DNA of 12,554 nucleotides from positions 1-12,554 of the forward strand of contig JAJYYD010000003.1 of the NCBI GenBank assembly GCA_021801305.1, in the 5' to 3' direction. The stretch is from Thermoplasmata archaeon (lineage in GTDB: Archaea > Thermoplasmatota > Thermoplasmata > Thermoplasmatales > Thermoplasmataceae). Both the position numbers and the translations under genes were made by a program. The first letter of the stretch is position 1, and every line of letters begins with the position of its first letter. The notes beneath the pieces were generated by a model, which did no database searches, was not told the DNA's origin, and saw nothing but the letters and a program-made list of their open reading frames with translations. Of the stretch, positions 1-7,106 are shown piece by piece.

Positions 1-378
1 AATTACAGAAAATACGACCAAAAAAGTAACCAGTTTCTTGTAATCACGCTTGGAGTACTCCTTGCTGGACCTCACGATTGCCAGAAGGGACATGAGTGAA
101 AGAGCAGGTAAAACAAGGAGATATGTGTAGAAGAAGGTTACAAGAATGAGGAATATTGTCAGCAGTATGGATGTGAACATGAAATATTTCCTGATCACAG
201 GCATTGGCCAAAGAAAGACCGAAATACCTGGAAAAATAAAAAAAAGGGAGACTGTTACAATAAATTCAAATGTCACTAAATGCGAAACATGAATTATATG
301 AAAAGCAATTGAAAGAATAAAATAAAGTGCAGTGGATATATAATACAAAGCAATGTATTTAACATTACCTTTATCCAT
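1..378 (-). CDS. Unknown multi-pass membrane protein, last visible gene of the oxidase operon (3' end outside window)
   Basis: I do not recognise this protein. From an ATG at 378 the frame stays open for 126 codons to the left edge, so the C-terminus is missing. The sequence is strongly hydrophobic, with about four membrane segments near residues 8-28, 36-58, 67-92 and 94-102, then a basic stretch (RSSKEYSKRDYKK, 103-115) and the start of another hydrophobic segment. It lies 8 bp after the stop of haem O synthase on the same strand, so it is probably co-transcribed. An in-frame GTG at 390 overlaps that stop and could be the true start through translational coupling; no Shine-Dalgarno site favours either. 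By position it may be an assembly factor or accessory subunit of the oxidase, but no motif shows this. Confidence 0.7.
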   Translation of the reverse strand, partial: MDKGNVKYIALYYISTALYFILSIAFHIIHVSHLVTFEFIVTVSLFFIFPGISVFLWPMPVIRKYFMFTSILLTIFLILVTFFYTYLLVLPALSLMSLLAIVRSSKEYSKRDYKKLVTFLVVFSVI

Positions 379-386
379 CAACTTAA

Positions 387-1259
387 TCACACAACATTAA
401 CAAAAAACAGGGCTATAAGCAAGATAAGAAGATACATGTTTGAGAAATGAAAGGCTTTTTTGAAATATATCTTTGAGTAGTTGTGTGTGAACGGCCTTAG
501 AACAGAATAGAGAAGGTATGCGTCTAGTACTATTGCAAGAGCATAGTAAGGCAATCCAACTTTTATTTCCCTGAAGAAAAATGGCAGTACGCTCAGGGAA
601 ACAAGTACAACTGTATTCACGAGAATCCAGAACGCCCCCCGCTTAATCCCTATTTTTGATGGAAGCATTGGTATGTCAGCCGCCGTGTAGTCTTCAGCAT
701 TGTTTGTTGCAAGGGACCAGAAGTGTGTTGGTGTCCACATAAACACCAGAGACGCTATGAAAATAGACGTAAGATTGATATTCCCAAAAAGGGCAGTGCT
801 TCCAGCCAGTGCAGGAAAACTGCCAGCAATACCACCTATGACAATATTCCAGCTGGTCCTTCTCTTCAGCAATATTGTATACAGAAATACATAACTTGCA
901 AATCCGGCAACTATGAATATGGTGCTGAGGACATTTATGAATATGACACCTATAATTATGGCTGCAAGGAGCATTAACCCGGAAATTGCTGAAATATGCT
1001 TGAAATTTGTATTATTGATTATTGATTCCCTGCCGGATGTACGTTTCATCTTCTTGTCGATATCCATATCGTAGACATTGTTGAATATGGAAGCTGACAT
1101 TGAAGCCAGTGTTCCAGCAATGAGAAGCGGAACCAGTATGATAAAGTGATTTAAGCTTGACTTAACGGAAAGAAAACCTGCGATTGCAACCATATCAACT
1201 AAAAAAGTTATTTCAAATTTAGAAATTTTTAAAAATTCATTGACCTTCAAAGTTTTCAC
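387..1259 (-). CDS. ctaB: Protohaem IX farnesyltransferase (haem O synthase)
   Basis: CtaB/CyoE enzymes of the UbiA prenyltransferase superfamily transfer a farnesyl group to haem B, giving haem O for haem-copper oxidases (and for haem A where CtaA exists). This 290-residue protein has the family length and many membrane helices. The first Asp-rich motif, NNVYDMDIDKKMKRT, is at 60-74 with D64 and D68. The loop YTILLKRRTSWN (127-138) leads into IGGIAGSFPALAG, and MWTPTHFWSLA (164-174) precedes DYTAADIPMLP (180-190). All are CyoE hallmarks. The start is GTG at 1259, inside the last codons of the blue copper gene (23-bp overlap); a TTG at codon 4 is an alternative, and the first internal Met (residue 23) would cut into helix 1. 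Its place behind the oxidase genes fits its role. Confidence 0.95.
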   Translation of the reverse strand: MKTLKVNEFLKISKFEITFLVDMVAIAGFLSVKSSLNHFIILVPLLIAGTLASMSASIFNNVYDMDIDKKMKRTSGRESIINNTNFKHISAISGLMLLAAIIIGVIFINVLSTIFIVAGFASYVFLYTILLKRRTSWNIVIGGIAGSFPALAGSTALFGNINLTSIFIASLVFMWTPTHFWSLATNNAEDYTAADIPMLPSKIGIKRGAFWILVNTVVLVSLSVLPFFFREIKVGLPYYALAIVLDAYLLYSVLRPFTHNYSKIYFKKAFHFSNMYLLILLIALFFVNVV

Positions 1260-1932
1260 CGGTTATGGTAGCAATTGTATTGGGTATTGTACACTGGTAT
1301 TTGAAGTTAAATGAGTTCAATGAATCAAGTCCATTTTGAAGCACTGGAGTGTTGTTTAACTGATGAAACTGAACACTTGTACCAGCCGATGTAGCATTTA
1401 CAAATATAAGTCCAAACATAGTTGTTGGGTGGACTGTACACCAGTATGTGTATACACCGGCGGTCTGGAATGGGTATTTTCCTGAAGCTGTATGACCTGG
1501 AACCTGAGTTAATTGTGATTCTGTGACGACTGTATACGATTTGGAAGTAAATTCATATGATGTTGGACTTTTCTTTATTAGTCCAGGATTTGCTATCAGA
1601 CTCGAACCGATTGTTGATGTTGCTGAACCATCGTAACCTATGGTGAGGGTATGAGGTAGATCATCCTCTTCAGTTACGTTGTAGTATACAAGTGTTCCAA
1701 CCTTGTAGTAGAAAGTCGGGTTCACTGTTCCGTTATCAAAGTTATATGGCCCGGTAGGGAAATCCCAGCCATTTGCGTTTGCACCAAGGTGCACGCTGGC
1801 CACGTACTTATGGCTGAAGTTTGTAGGAGTTATTCCTTCCACCGTCGGGGCTGAGAGAATGTAAGTCATGCCTAAAGCAATCACTACAATTATTACCAGT
1901 GCCAATGTAACTCCACCTTTATTTCCTTCCAT
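1237..1932 (-). CDS. Membrane-anchored blue copper protein (sulfocyanin/rusticyanin-like cupredoxin)
   Basis: A predicted type 1 copper protein that probably carries electrons to the adjacent oxidase on the outer face of the membrane. Of 231 residues, about 7-27 form one hydrophobic segment that acts as an anchor or signal; the rest is polar, beta-rich and has many N-x-S/T sequons. Likely copper ligands are H94 (in DLPHTL) and C165, H168 and M172 in the motif YWCTVHPTTMFG. The C-x2-H-x3-M spacing is tighter than the C-x4-H-x4-M of rusticyanin and sulfocyanin and closer to amicyanin and plastocyanin. A tail of about 50 residues after the copper loop holds one extra Cys (C213). A single Cys in the copper loop excludes CuA. 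The start is well fixed: GGAGGTGA lies 6 nt upstream of ATG 1932, and the subunit I stop is 2 bp upstream. Confidence 0.85.
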   Translation of the reverse strand: MEGNKGGVTLALVIIVVIALGMTYILSAPTVEGITPTNFSHKYVASVHLGANANGWDFPTGPYNFDNGTVNPTFYYKVGTLVYYNVTEEDDLPHTLTIGYDGSATSTIGSSLIANPGLIKKSPTSYEFTSKSYTVVTESQLTQVPGHTASGKYPFQTAGVYTYWCTVHPTTMFGLIFVNATSAGTSVQFHQLNNTPVLQNGLDSLNSFNFKYQCTIPNTIATITGENFEGQ

Positions 1933-1934
1933 TT

Positions 1935-3692
1935 TTATTCACCTCCATTTACTGCCTGAGTGTCTTTTGCCAACGGCTCTGCCTCAGATACTGCAGCGGG
2001 GATATCCTCTACAGTTTCAAATGCATTGTTTGTGTCAGTGACTGGTTTTTTGAGCCAGCTTGTGGCAATGTTGTACAGAAAGACCAGTTGACCAATTCCT
2101 ATTATTACACCACCTATAATTGCACTGTCCTGATAAGGCTGGAAAAATGGAAAATATCCCGCAACAGCTCTTGGCATACCAAGGAAACCACCTACTGACC
2201 AAGAGAACGACATCAGGAAGGATCCGAAGGCTGTTATGTAAAAGTGCCATTTAGCAAGCCTTTCGTTGTAAACCCTTCCACCTGAAAATGTTGGGTAGAG
2301 CATATAGAATACTGCCATGGTTACACCGAGAGTCATGCCCACAAATATGAAATGAAAGTGTCCGGTCACAAAATAAGTTCCATGCGCTATCTCGTTGAAA
2401 CTGTCATTAGCGAGCATAACCCCTTCTATACCACCCAATATGAAATCGAATATTGCGTTTATCACGAAGAGCATTGGAGTAGAGAGCCTGATCCTGTCTG
2501 CAGTCCACAGAGTGGCAATCCAGTTGAATACCGATATGGCAGATGGTATAACCACCACGAATGACGTTGTCGTGAAGAACAGTACCCAGTCCACACCAAG
2601 TCCTGAATTTAGGAGGTGATGCCCCCATACGAGTTCACTGAATATAAGCAGGGTGCCCATACCTATTATTGCGGAGGAGTAACTGTAAACCTTGCCTCCA
2701 GTGAATTTCTGGATGATTTCATATATCAGCCCAAAGAATGGCAATACTGCTATATACACGATTGGATGCCCCCAGAACCAGAAAAGAATTGCGAAATTCA
2801 ACACTGTATTTGAGGAAGCCGTGAAAAATACCGGGTTGAAGAAATCGTAGAAGAGCATGCCAAGTCCTACCATCAAAGGAGGATCTGACGAGACCACCAT
2901 AATCAGTGTGAACACTATTGACCAGGCAAATATAGGCATTTTGGAGAGAGGCATATCATCAGCCCTGTCCAGGAAAATAATCTTGAGAACGATGATTGAG
3001 GCCATAGTTATACCTATGAATATCAGTTCCATGGCTATAACTGCAAGCCAATTAGCCATGCCAGCCCCATATGGCGTAAGTTGAAGGGAAAGTGGCGGAT
3101 ACATATACCATCTCATTGATGATCTGGAAACAACAAACAATGCCCCACCCAGCAGCCAGATCCAGTAAGCTACTGATGAAAGTGTGCCCATGTTGTCTTT
3201 CTTGAGTCTCAAGTACGATGGCAACAGGTAATAAGCAAAGCCAAAGCCAACCCCTAATGCGAACATGTATATCATGAGAGTTGCATGTTGGGTCAGGAAT
3301 ATATCATACAGGACTGGACTTATAACCACAGGATTTGGGTCCACGAGACTTACTCTCATCATCACGCCAAATGATCCTGCCAGAAAAAGGAATGCAATAC
3401 CGGTAAATATATACCTTAGCCCTATGCTTTTTGCATCGTCATAAATGAACATGGAAAAATCTGCTTTTCTCTTTCTTCCATACATCTTATCTCTTACATA
3501 TTCAGATGAATCAGTGTATCCTTCTTTTCCTGCTGCCTCTTCTACCGCCTCTTTTCTTGAGGATATCAGGTAGTATATGTAAAAAGTAAGAACCCCCAGT
3601 ATTGTAAGTATTATCATTACCTCAAGCACATAATGGGTGGCGCCAGCAACAACCCCGGGAAGAGCCTGATATGAAACTGGTAAAAATGACAT
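1935..3692 (-). CDS. coxA: Haem-copper terminal oxidase subunit I, B-type (ba3-like)
   Basis: Catalytic subunit that reduces O2 to water at the haem-CuB centre and pumps protons. All six metal-ligand histidines are visible: H136 (LTQHATL) and H447 for the low-spin haem, H445 (TGHFHF) for the high-spin haem, and H309, H358 and H359 for CuB. Y313 in GHPIVYI is placed for the His-Tyr crosslink. The A1-type glutamate (GHPE) is replaced by Ile, giving the GHPIVY sequence of Thermus ba3, so this is a B-type enzyme. At 585 residues it carries an extra N-terminal helix (about 20-43) and a charged linker (45-88) before the core, plus an acidic soluble C-terminus (about 552-585). The ATG abuts the subunit II stop (TAAATG), with GGAGGGG 8 nt upstream. 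Family assignment is very secure; haem type (a or o) cannot be read from sequence. Confidence 0.97.
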   Translation of the reverse strand: MSFLPVSYQALPGVVAGATHYVLEVMIILTILGVLTFYIYYLISSRKEAVEEAAGKEGYTDSSEYVRDKMYGRKRKADFSMFIYDDAKSIGLRYIFTGIAFLFLAGSFGVMMRVSLVDPNPVVISPVLYDIFLTQHATLMIYMFALGVGFGFAYYLLPSYLRLKKDNMGTLSSVAYWIWLLGGALFVVSRSSMRWYMYPPLSLQLTPYGAGMANWLAVIAMELIFIGITMASIIVLKIIFLDRADDMPLSKMPIFAWSIVFTLIMVVSSDPPLMVGLGMLFYDFFNPVFFTASSNTVLNFAILFWFWGHPIVYIAVLPFFGLIYEIIQKFTGGKVYSYSSAIIGMGTLLIFSELVWGHHLLNSGLGVDWVLFFTTTSFVVVIPSAISVFNWIATLWTADRIRLSTPMLFVINAIFDFILGGIEGVMLANDSFNEIAHGTYFVTGHFHFIFVGMTLGVTMAVFYMLYPTFSGGRVYNERLAKWHFYITAFGSFLMSFSWSVGGFLGMPRAVAGYFPFFQPYQDSAIIGGVIIGIGQLVFLYNIATSWLKKPVTDTNNAFETVEDIPAAVSEAEPLAKDTQAVNGGE

Positions 3693-4172
3693 TTAACTCG
3701 CCCCTCCATTTGTGACGTCGATGTATCCTCTCATCTCATAGTGTTCAAATCCACAGTACTCAACGCACTCAAAATAATAATAACCTAACTTGGTTGGTTT
3801 GAACGACACCTGGTTCTCATGACCTGGCACAGCATAGGACTGAACTCCAAATTCCGGTATGGAAAGATCGTGGATAACATCCTTGGAAGTAACTTCAAAT
3901 GTGTATGTATGGTTCAATACCAAAGGAAGCGCGCCACTGTGCCCATTCCCAGAATTGAAATATGTCTGGTTCCCAATCTGGAATTCCCAAACCCATTGTG
4001 ATCCTGTAACGTTGATTATAGTGGAATTTGCAGGAACTGTCTGGAGATCAGTTGGTTGGGCTATGTTTGCAGTGTGCCCATCTATGAAAGCTATGTTTGC
4101 AACGGCAGACACAACAAGAATAGCTGAAACACCCAACAGCCACATCAATTCGGTTTTCCCTTTTGGGCTCAT
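3693..4172 (-). CDS. coxB: Terminal oxidase subunit II with CuA centre
   Basis: Electron-entry subunit of the oxidase. With the start at ATG 4172 it has 159 residues: one N-terminal membrane helix (about 8-29) and an external cupredoxin domain. The CuA set is complete: H101 (VIHDLS), then C136, C140, H144 and M147 in CVEYCGFEHYEM (C-x3-C-x3-H-x2-M). The aromatic QWVWEF (59-64) matches the electron-entry patch of the family. One helix and the short length match ba3-type subunit II, not the two-helix A-type. The frame extends upstream to a TTG at 4187, but GGGAGGAT lies 5 nt before ATG 4172, and that ATG overlaps the preceding stop as ATGA, so 4172 is chosen. Its stop directly abuts the subunit I start. 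The likely electron donor is the blue copper protein encoded two genes downstream. Confidence 0.95.
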   Translation of the reverse strand: MSPKGKTELMWLLGVSAILVVSAVANIAFIDGHTANIAQPTDLQTVPANSTIINVTGSQWVWEFQIGNQTYFNSGNGHSGALPLVLNHTYTFEVTSKDVIHDLSIPEFGVQSYAVPGHENQVSFKPTKLGYYYFECVEYCGFEHYEMRGYIDVTNGGAS

Positions 4173-4417
4173 CTGTAATCCTCCCAATTGTGTGTTTTAT
4201 CCCCTTTCTTATAAACCGGGTAAAACAACATAGTTATAGTAAAAACTGCAGTAGCGATACCTGTAGCCATGTAAGGTGCCAGTATTTTTTCAGCCTGTGC
4301 TCCCGGATCCCCTGCAAAAAAACCTGTCAACAAAAAAGATAACAGGAAATCGGAGGCGATTCCAACTATAACACCTACTATTAATAAACTGACCACGACT
4401 CTTTGGTCATTTCTCAT
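4169..4417 (-). CDS. Small two-helix membrane protein, first gene of the oxidase operon
   Basis: An 82-residue protein that I cannot assign to a named family. It has two clear hydrophobic segments (about 7-33 and 46-66), joined by a loop with GDPGAQAEK, and a charged C-terminal tail (KKGDKTHNWEDYR). The gene opens the operon and its stop overlaps the coxB start by 4 bp (ATGA), so its product is likely made with subunits II and I and may be a small accessory oxidase subunit. That role is inferred from position only. No Shine-Dalgarno site precedes ATG 4417, but a TATA-like box sits 19-28 nt upstream, so a leaderless transcript is likely. Confidence 0.8.
   Translation of the reverse strand: MRNDQRVVVSLLIVGVIVGIASDFLLSFLLTGFFAGDPGAQAEKILAPYMATGIATAVFTITMLFYPVYKKGDKTHNWEDYR
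4178..4185 (-). promoter_or_regulatory. Shine-Dalgarno site that fixes the coxB start
   Basis: The minus strand reads GGGAGGAT here, followed by five bases and ATG at 4172. It supports the ATG over the in-frame TTG at 4187, which begins upstream of this site. The ATG also overlaps the preceding gene's TGA, suggesting translational coupling. Confidence 0.85.
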
Positions 4418-4435
4418 AACAAGGTATGGTAACCA

Positions 4436-4445
4436 ATTTATTTAA
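4436..4445 (-). promoter_or_regulatory. TATA box of the terminal-oxidase operon
   Basis: The minus strand reads TTAAATAAAT, 19-28 nt before ATG 4417. Archaeal TATA boxes centre about 26 nt before the transcription start, so transcription should begin at or next to the ATG. The absence of a Shine-Dalgarno site agrees. Confidence 0.55.
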
Positions 4446-4520
4446 TGTTTTCCGGTATGGATTAACTATTCTAAACATGCTTTACAATAATTTTTTAAAT
4501 ATTATAATCGCAGTATTAAC

Positions 4521-4544
4521 AAAAAATTTAATAGTTATAAAAAA
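4521..4544 (-). terminator. Oligo-T terminator after the 125-residue gene
   Basis: On the minus strand two runs of six T (4544-4539 and 4526-4521) lie 26-49 nt past the TAA at 4570, in very AT-rich DNA with no obvious hairpin. T-runs of this kind terminate archaeal RNA polymerase. They separate this gene from the oxidase operon downstream. Confidence 0.45.
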
Positions 4545-4569
4545 TAGGATTTTCTATTAACCTCTCAAT

Positions 4570-4947
4570 TTACGGCATGATTCCATATTTTTTCAATATT
4601 TCAATAACGTGATCCTTTGCTGGCATCTTCTGGATTGCTTTAAGGAGGTTTGTGCTGTCTATTTTTCTTTCGAACAGATCTTCAAGTTCGAATTGTGCTT
4701 CCAACCTTGCTTCCATGATTGATTTTGTGCTTTTTTCATCCATGGAGTAAATAATTTCAAGACATAACTTGCAAAGGTCAATATATTCGCTGTCATTGTA
4801 TTCTTTGACCATATGCCCGATCATGTTCTGGAAGTCGTTAATCTGATCTTCTTCTTTCTTCCCGAGCAATTCAACCAGGAATTTTGTCATTGTTTCTTTT
4901 CTCTCTTCATTGCTCATCTTGAGTAGTTCCTGATAATTTATTTCCAT
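4570..4947 (-). CDS. Hypothetical helical cytoplasmic protein, 125 residues
   Basis: I do not recognise this protein. It is charged, has no membrane segment or signal peptide, and looks almost wholly alpha-helical. Features are an N-terminal segment rich in Glu/Lys (residues 1-35), two nearby cysteines in LCKLCLEI (58-65), an acidic helix (EARLEAQFELEDLFERK, 79-95), and a basic/hydrophobic C-terminus (HVIEILKKYGIMP). The two Cys are three apart (C-x2-C), but no second pair exists, so a zinc site within one chain is unlikely. The gene is single: a TATA box lies 21-29 nt before ATG 4947, and T-runs follow the stop. It is divergent from the membrane iron-sulfur protein gene, with 121 bp between starts, so the two could share control. 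Coding status is supported by length, a sensible start and flanking signals. Confidence 0.75.
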   Translation of the reverse strand: MEINYQELLKMSNEERKETMTKFLVELLGKKEEDQINDFQNMIGHMVKEYNDSEYIDLCKLCLEIIYSMDEKSTKSIMEARLEAQFELEDLFERKIDSTNLLKAIQKMPAKDHVIEILKKYGIMP

Positions 4948-4967
4948 GTGTTTCGATTTCCAGATTG

Positions 4968-4976
4968 CTTAAATAG
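4968..4976 (-). promoter_or_regulatory. TATA box for the 125-residue gene
   Basis: The minus strand reads CTATTTAAG, 21-29 nt before ATG 4947, which is the spacing expected for a leaderless archaeal transcript. No Shine-Dalgarno site is present. Confidence 0.5.
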
Positions 4977-5068
4977 TTAGCGTTCCGGGCTGGCGTTTTT
5001 GGAAAGTTGAGAAAAGAACGAATGGAAAGTAGAAATACAAAATTCATTAAACTAAGAAAGAAAACGTA

Positions 5069-7099
5069 ATGCAAACTGTATTAATTGATAACACCATTAG
5101 CTTCCCGATGGAAAACATCATTGCTGTTGTATTGACAGAAGTATTGATGACAGCTTTCATTTCGTATCTTATATTTTTCTCTCTCAAAAGAAGAAACAAG
5201 TTTACTTACCGCGACTTTTCCATTGCCGTAATAGCACTGTCAATGATGGCCAGTATGCTTGATTCAATAACTTATTATCTTGCATTTCCAGTAACTTTTC
5301 TCAACGCAGTAATTGCACTTAATATCTCTATGTTTGAGATGTCAATAGCTGTAATTTACCTGCTATGGCTCTCCTTTTCAAAGAAATTCATAGGATACAA
5401 CAGGTCGGTATCAAATACCCTGATATTTCTCATAGTTTTTAATGAGATTTCAATGGGAATTTTTCTGAGGTTGATTGGATACGGATACTACCCCACCTCG
5501 GCTGATTACTCCCTCTTTTCAAATGTGCTTTCTGTGATTAGTTCAAGCCTGAACTCATACCTCTTCATAATACCCATGGTGGCGGAAATGGCTGTGATCA
5601 TTGCCATAACAGTTGAAAGTTCACTTAACAGGCTTATTTCACTGAGTATAATGATACAGAGCATTTTTAGTCCCACTTTCCTGGGAAACGAGAGTTTTGT
5701 TTTGCCGGGGATTATACTTGGAACCGGGAGCATGGTAATTTTTATGATTATCTTTTACGAACGCATTTCAAAAGGAAGAACGTCACTTTTCCCTGGTGAT
5801 ATGACCAAGATGAGATATATATTCCTCCTTTACACCCTAATGAGCACTTCCATTTTTATCGGGACGCTTTACCACAGTCCTTTTTACGTTGGTTGGGTAC
5901 TGTATGGTATTGCAATGGTTACAGGGATGCTATTCTACCTGCATATTCACTTTCCCATTGGAGAACCTGATAAAAAGAGGACCGGCTGGATCAAAAATCC
6001 CAGATTTGTATTCCTTATTCTTCTTACGTCGTTTATTTCAGAATGGCTTCTGGCAGCTGCAATAGAATTTCAGGCATACGCACCATTTTTTGAGACCGGT
6101 TTCCAGAATCTGGTGATATTTTCCAACATGCTGGGCGGAGTGACTGTTTTCACATCCCGGTCAATCATTGTTGATATTTTCTATATTCTGGGTGCGGTAG
6201 CTAATTACTACATCTTCCTGGCAATAATGGGAATTGAGATGGGTGTGCTTGTCCTGTTCCGGATGAAAAGCATCCAGTGGAAAGAAAAAAGGGTAAACCT
6301 TGCACTCGCACTTATAGCCTTTGCTTTGTATACTACCATATATCCAAATTTTATAGGCAATGCTACATACTCGAAATTGCCACTATGGGCCAATGTTGGT
6401 GCTCTTGCGCCACTATATCCGTATATGATTGCAGCTCTGCTGGGAAGTTATGCCCTTTATGCTGTGCTGGCCCTGCTTTTTGGAAGAAGAAGCTATTGCA
6501 GCACACTCTGTCCTTCTGCAGTGATGTATGGTGGGAGCTTGGGCCAGTCCATGATCGCCTACAACTATGAATCAGAATTCAGCAGGAAGAATATTGGAAG
6601 CAGGTTCAAGGGATGGGTAATTTCCGTTATTTCATCCCTCTGGGTCATAATGATTGTGGTATCATTCCTATCATACATCACGGCATCAAAACTCGGGTCC
6701 TTCAATCTTTACGGAATAGATGTATCAGTTTATTTTTCATTTTTTATCTGGAATTTTCTCTGGTACGTTTTCTTCATTTCAATACCTTTTGTTGGAATGA
6801 GCCCGTGCAGAAGATATGGCTGGTGCACAACAGGTACCTTTGTGGGTTTCTTCAGTAAACTTGGACTTTTCAAGCTCAAAGTCAAAGAACCTGCCACGTG
6901 CGTGACCTGCCCGACAAAGGACTGTGTTTCAGCCTGCGAGGTGGGCCTGGGTGATCTCGCTGGGCAGTTTATAAAAACCGGTGAGTTCAAGAGCACAAAA
7001 TGTGTTGGAGCCGGTTCCTGTCTGGAAGCATGCCCGTACGACAATATCTTCTTTTATGATATAAGAAATTATTTAAAGGAAAGAAAGACAAAGAATTGA
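5069..7099 (+). CDS. Large polytopic membrane protein with C-terminal NapH/NosR-like iron-sulfur domain
   Basis: A 676-residue protein with about 12-15 hydrophobic segments over residues 15-570 and an iron-sulfur C-terminus, probably a membrane electron carrier. The last third resembles NapH/NosR-type proteins: C477-x3-C481-P after a helix, a second motif SPCRRYGWC (C580, C586) followed by FVGFFSKLGLFKLKVK, then two cluster motifs. The first is C611-x2-C614-x4-C619-x3-C623, with two residues more than usual between the second and third Cys. The second is C645-V-G-A-G-S-C651-x3-C655-P, where Ala648 replaces the usual second Cys, as in 3Fe-4S sites. The N-terminal ~440 residues match no family I can name. 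ATG 5069 has no Shine-Dalgarno site, and the AT-rich stretch at 5036-5051 may be its TATA region. The partner and direction of electron flow are unknown. The gene ends 7 bp from the convergent FBP aldolase/phosphatase gene. Confidence 0.85.
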   Translation: MQTVLIDNTISFPMENIIAVVLTEVLMTAFISYLIFFSLKRRNKFTYRDFSIAVIALSMMASMLDSITYYLAFPVTFLNAVIALNISMFEMSIAVIYLLWLSFSKKFIGYNRSVSNTLIFLIVFNEISMGIFLRLIGYGYYPTSADYSLFSNVLSVISSSLNSYLFIIPMVAEMAVIIAITVESSLNRLISLSIMIQSIFSPTFLGNESFVLPGIILGTGSMVIFMIIFYERISKGRTSLFPGDMTKMRYIFLLYTLMSTSIFIGTLYHSPFYVGWVLYGIAMVTGMLFYLHIHFPIGEPDKKRTGWIKNPRFVFLILLTSFISEWLLAAAIEFQAYAPFFETGFQNLVIFSNMLGGVTVFTSRSIIVDIFYILGAVANYYIFLAIMGIEMGVLVLFRMKSIQWKEKRVNLALALIAFALYTTIYPNFIGNATYSKLPLWANVGALAPLYPYMIAALLGSYALYAVLALLFGRRSYCSTLCPSAVMYGGSLGQSMIAYNYESEFSRKNIGSRFKGWVISVISSLWVIMIVVSFLSYITASKLGSFNLYGIDVSVYFSFFIWNFLWYVFFISIPFVGMSPCRRYGWCTTGTFVGFFSKLGLFKLKVKEPATCVTCPTKDCVSACEVGLGDLAGQFIKTGEFKSTKCVGAGSCLEACPYDNIFFYDIRNYLKERKTKN

Positions 7100-7106
7100 A
7101 GTATAA

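Noticed and set aside
4173..4187. TTG start for coxB five codons upstream
   Set aside because: The TTG lies upstream of the GGGAGGAT Shine-Dalgarno site, which is ideally placed for ATG 4172.
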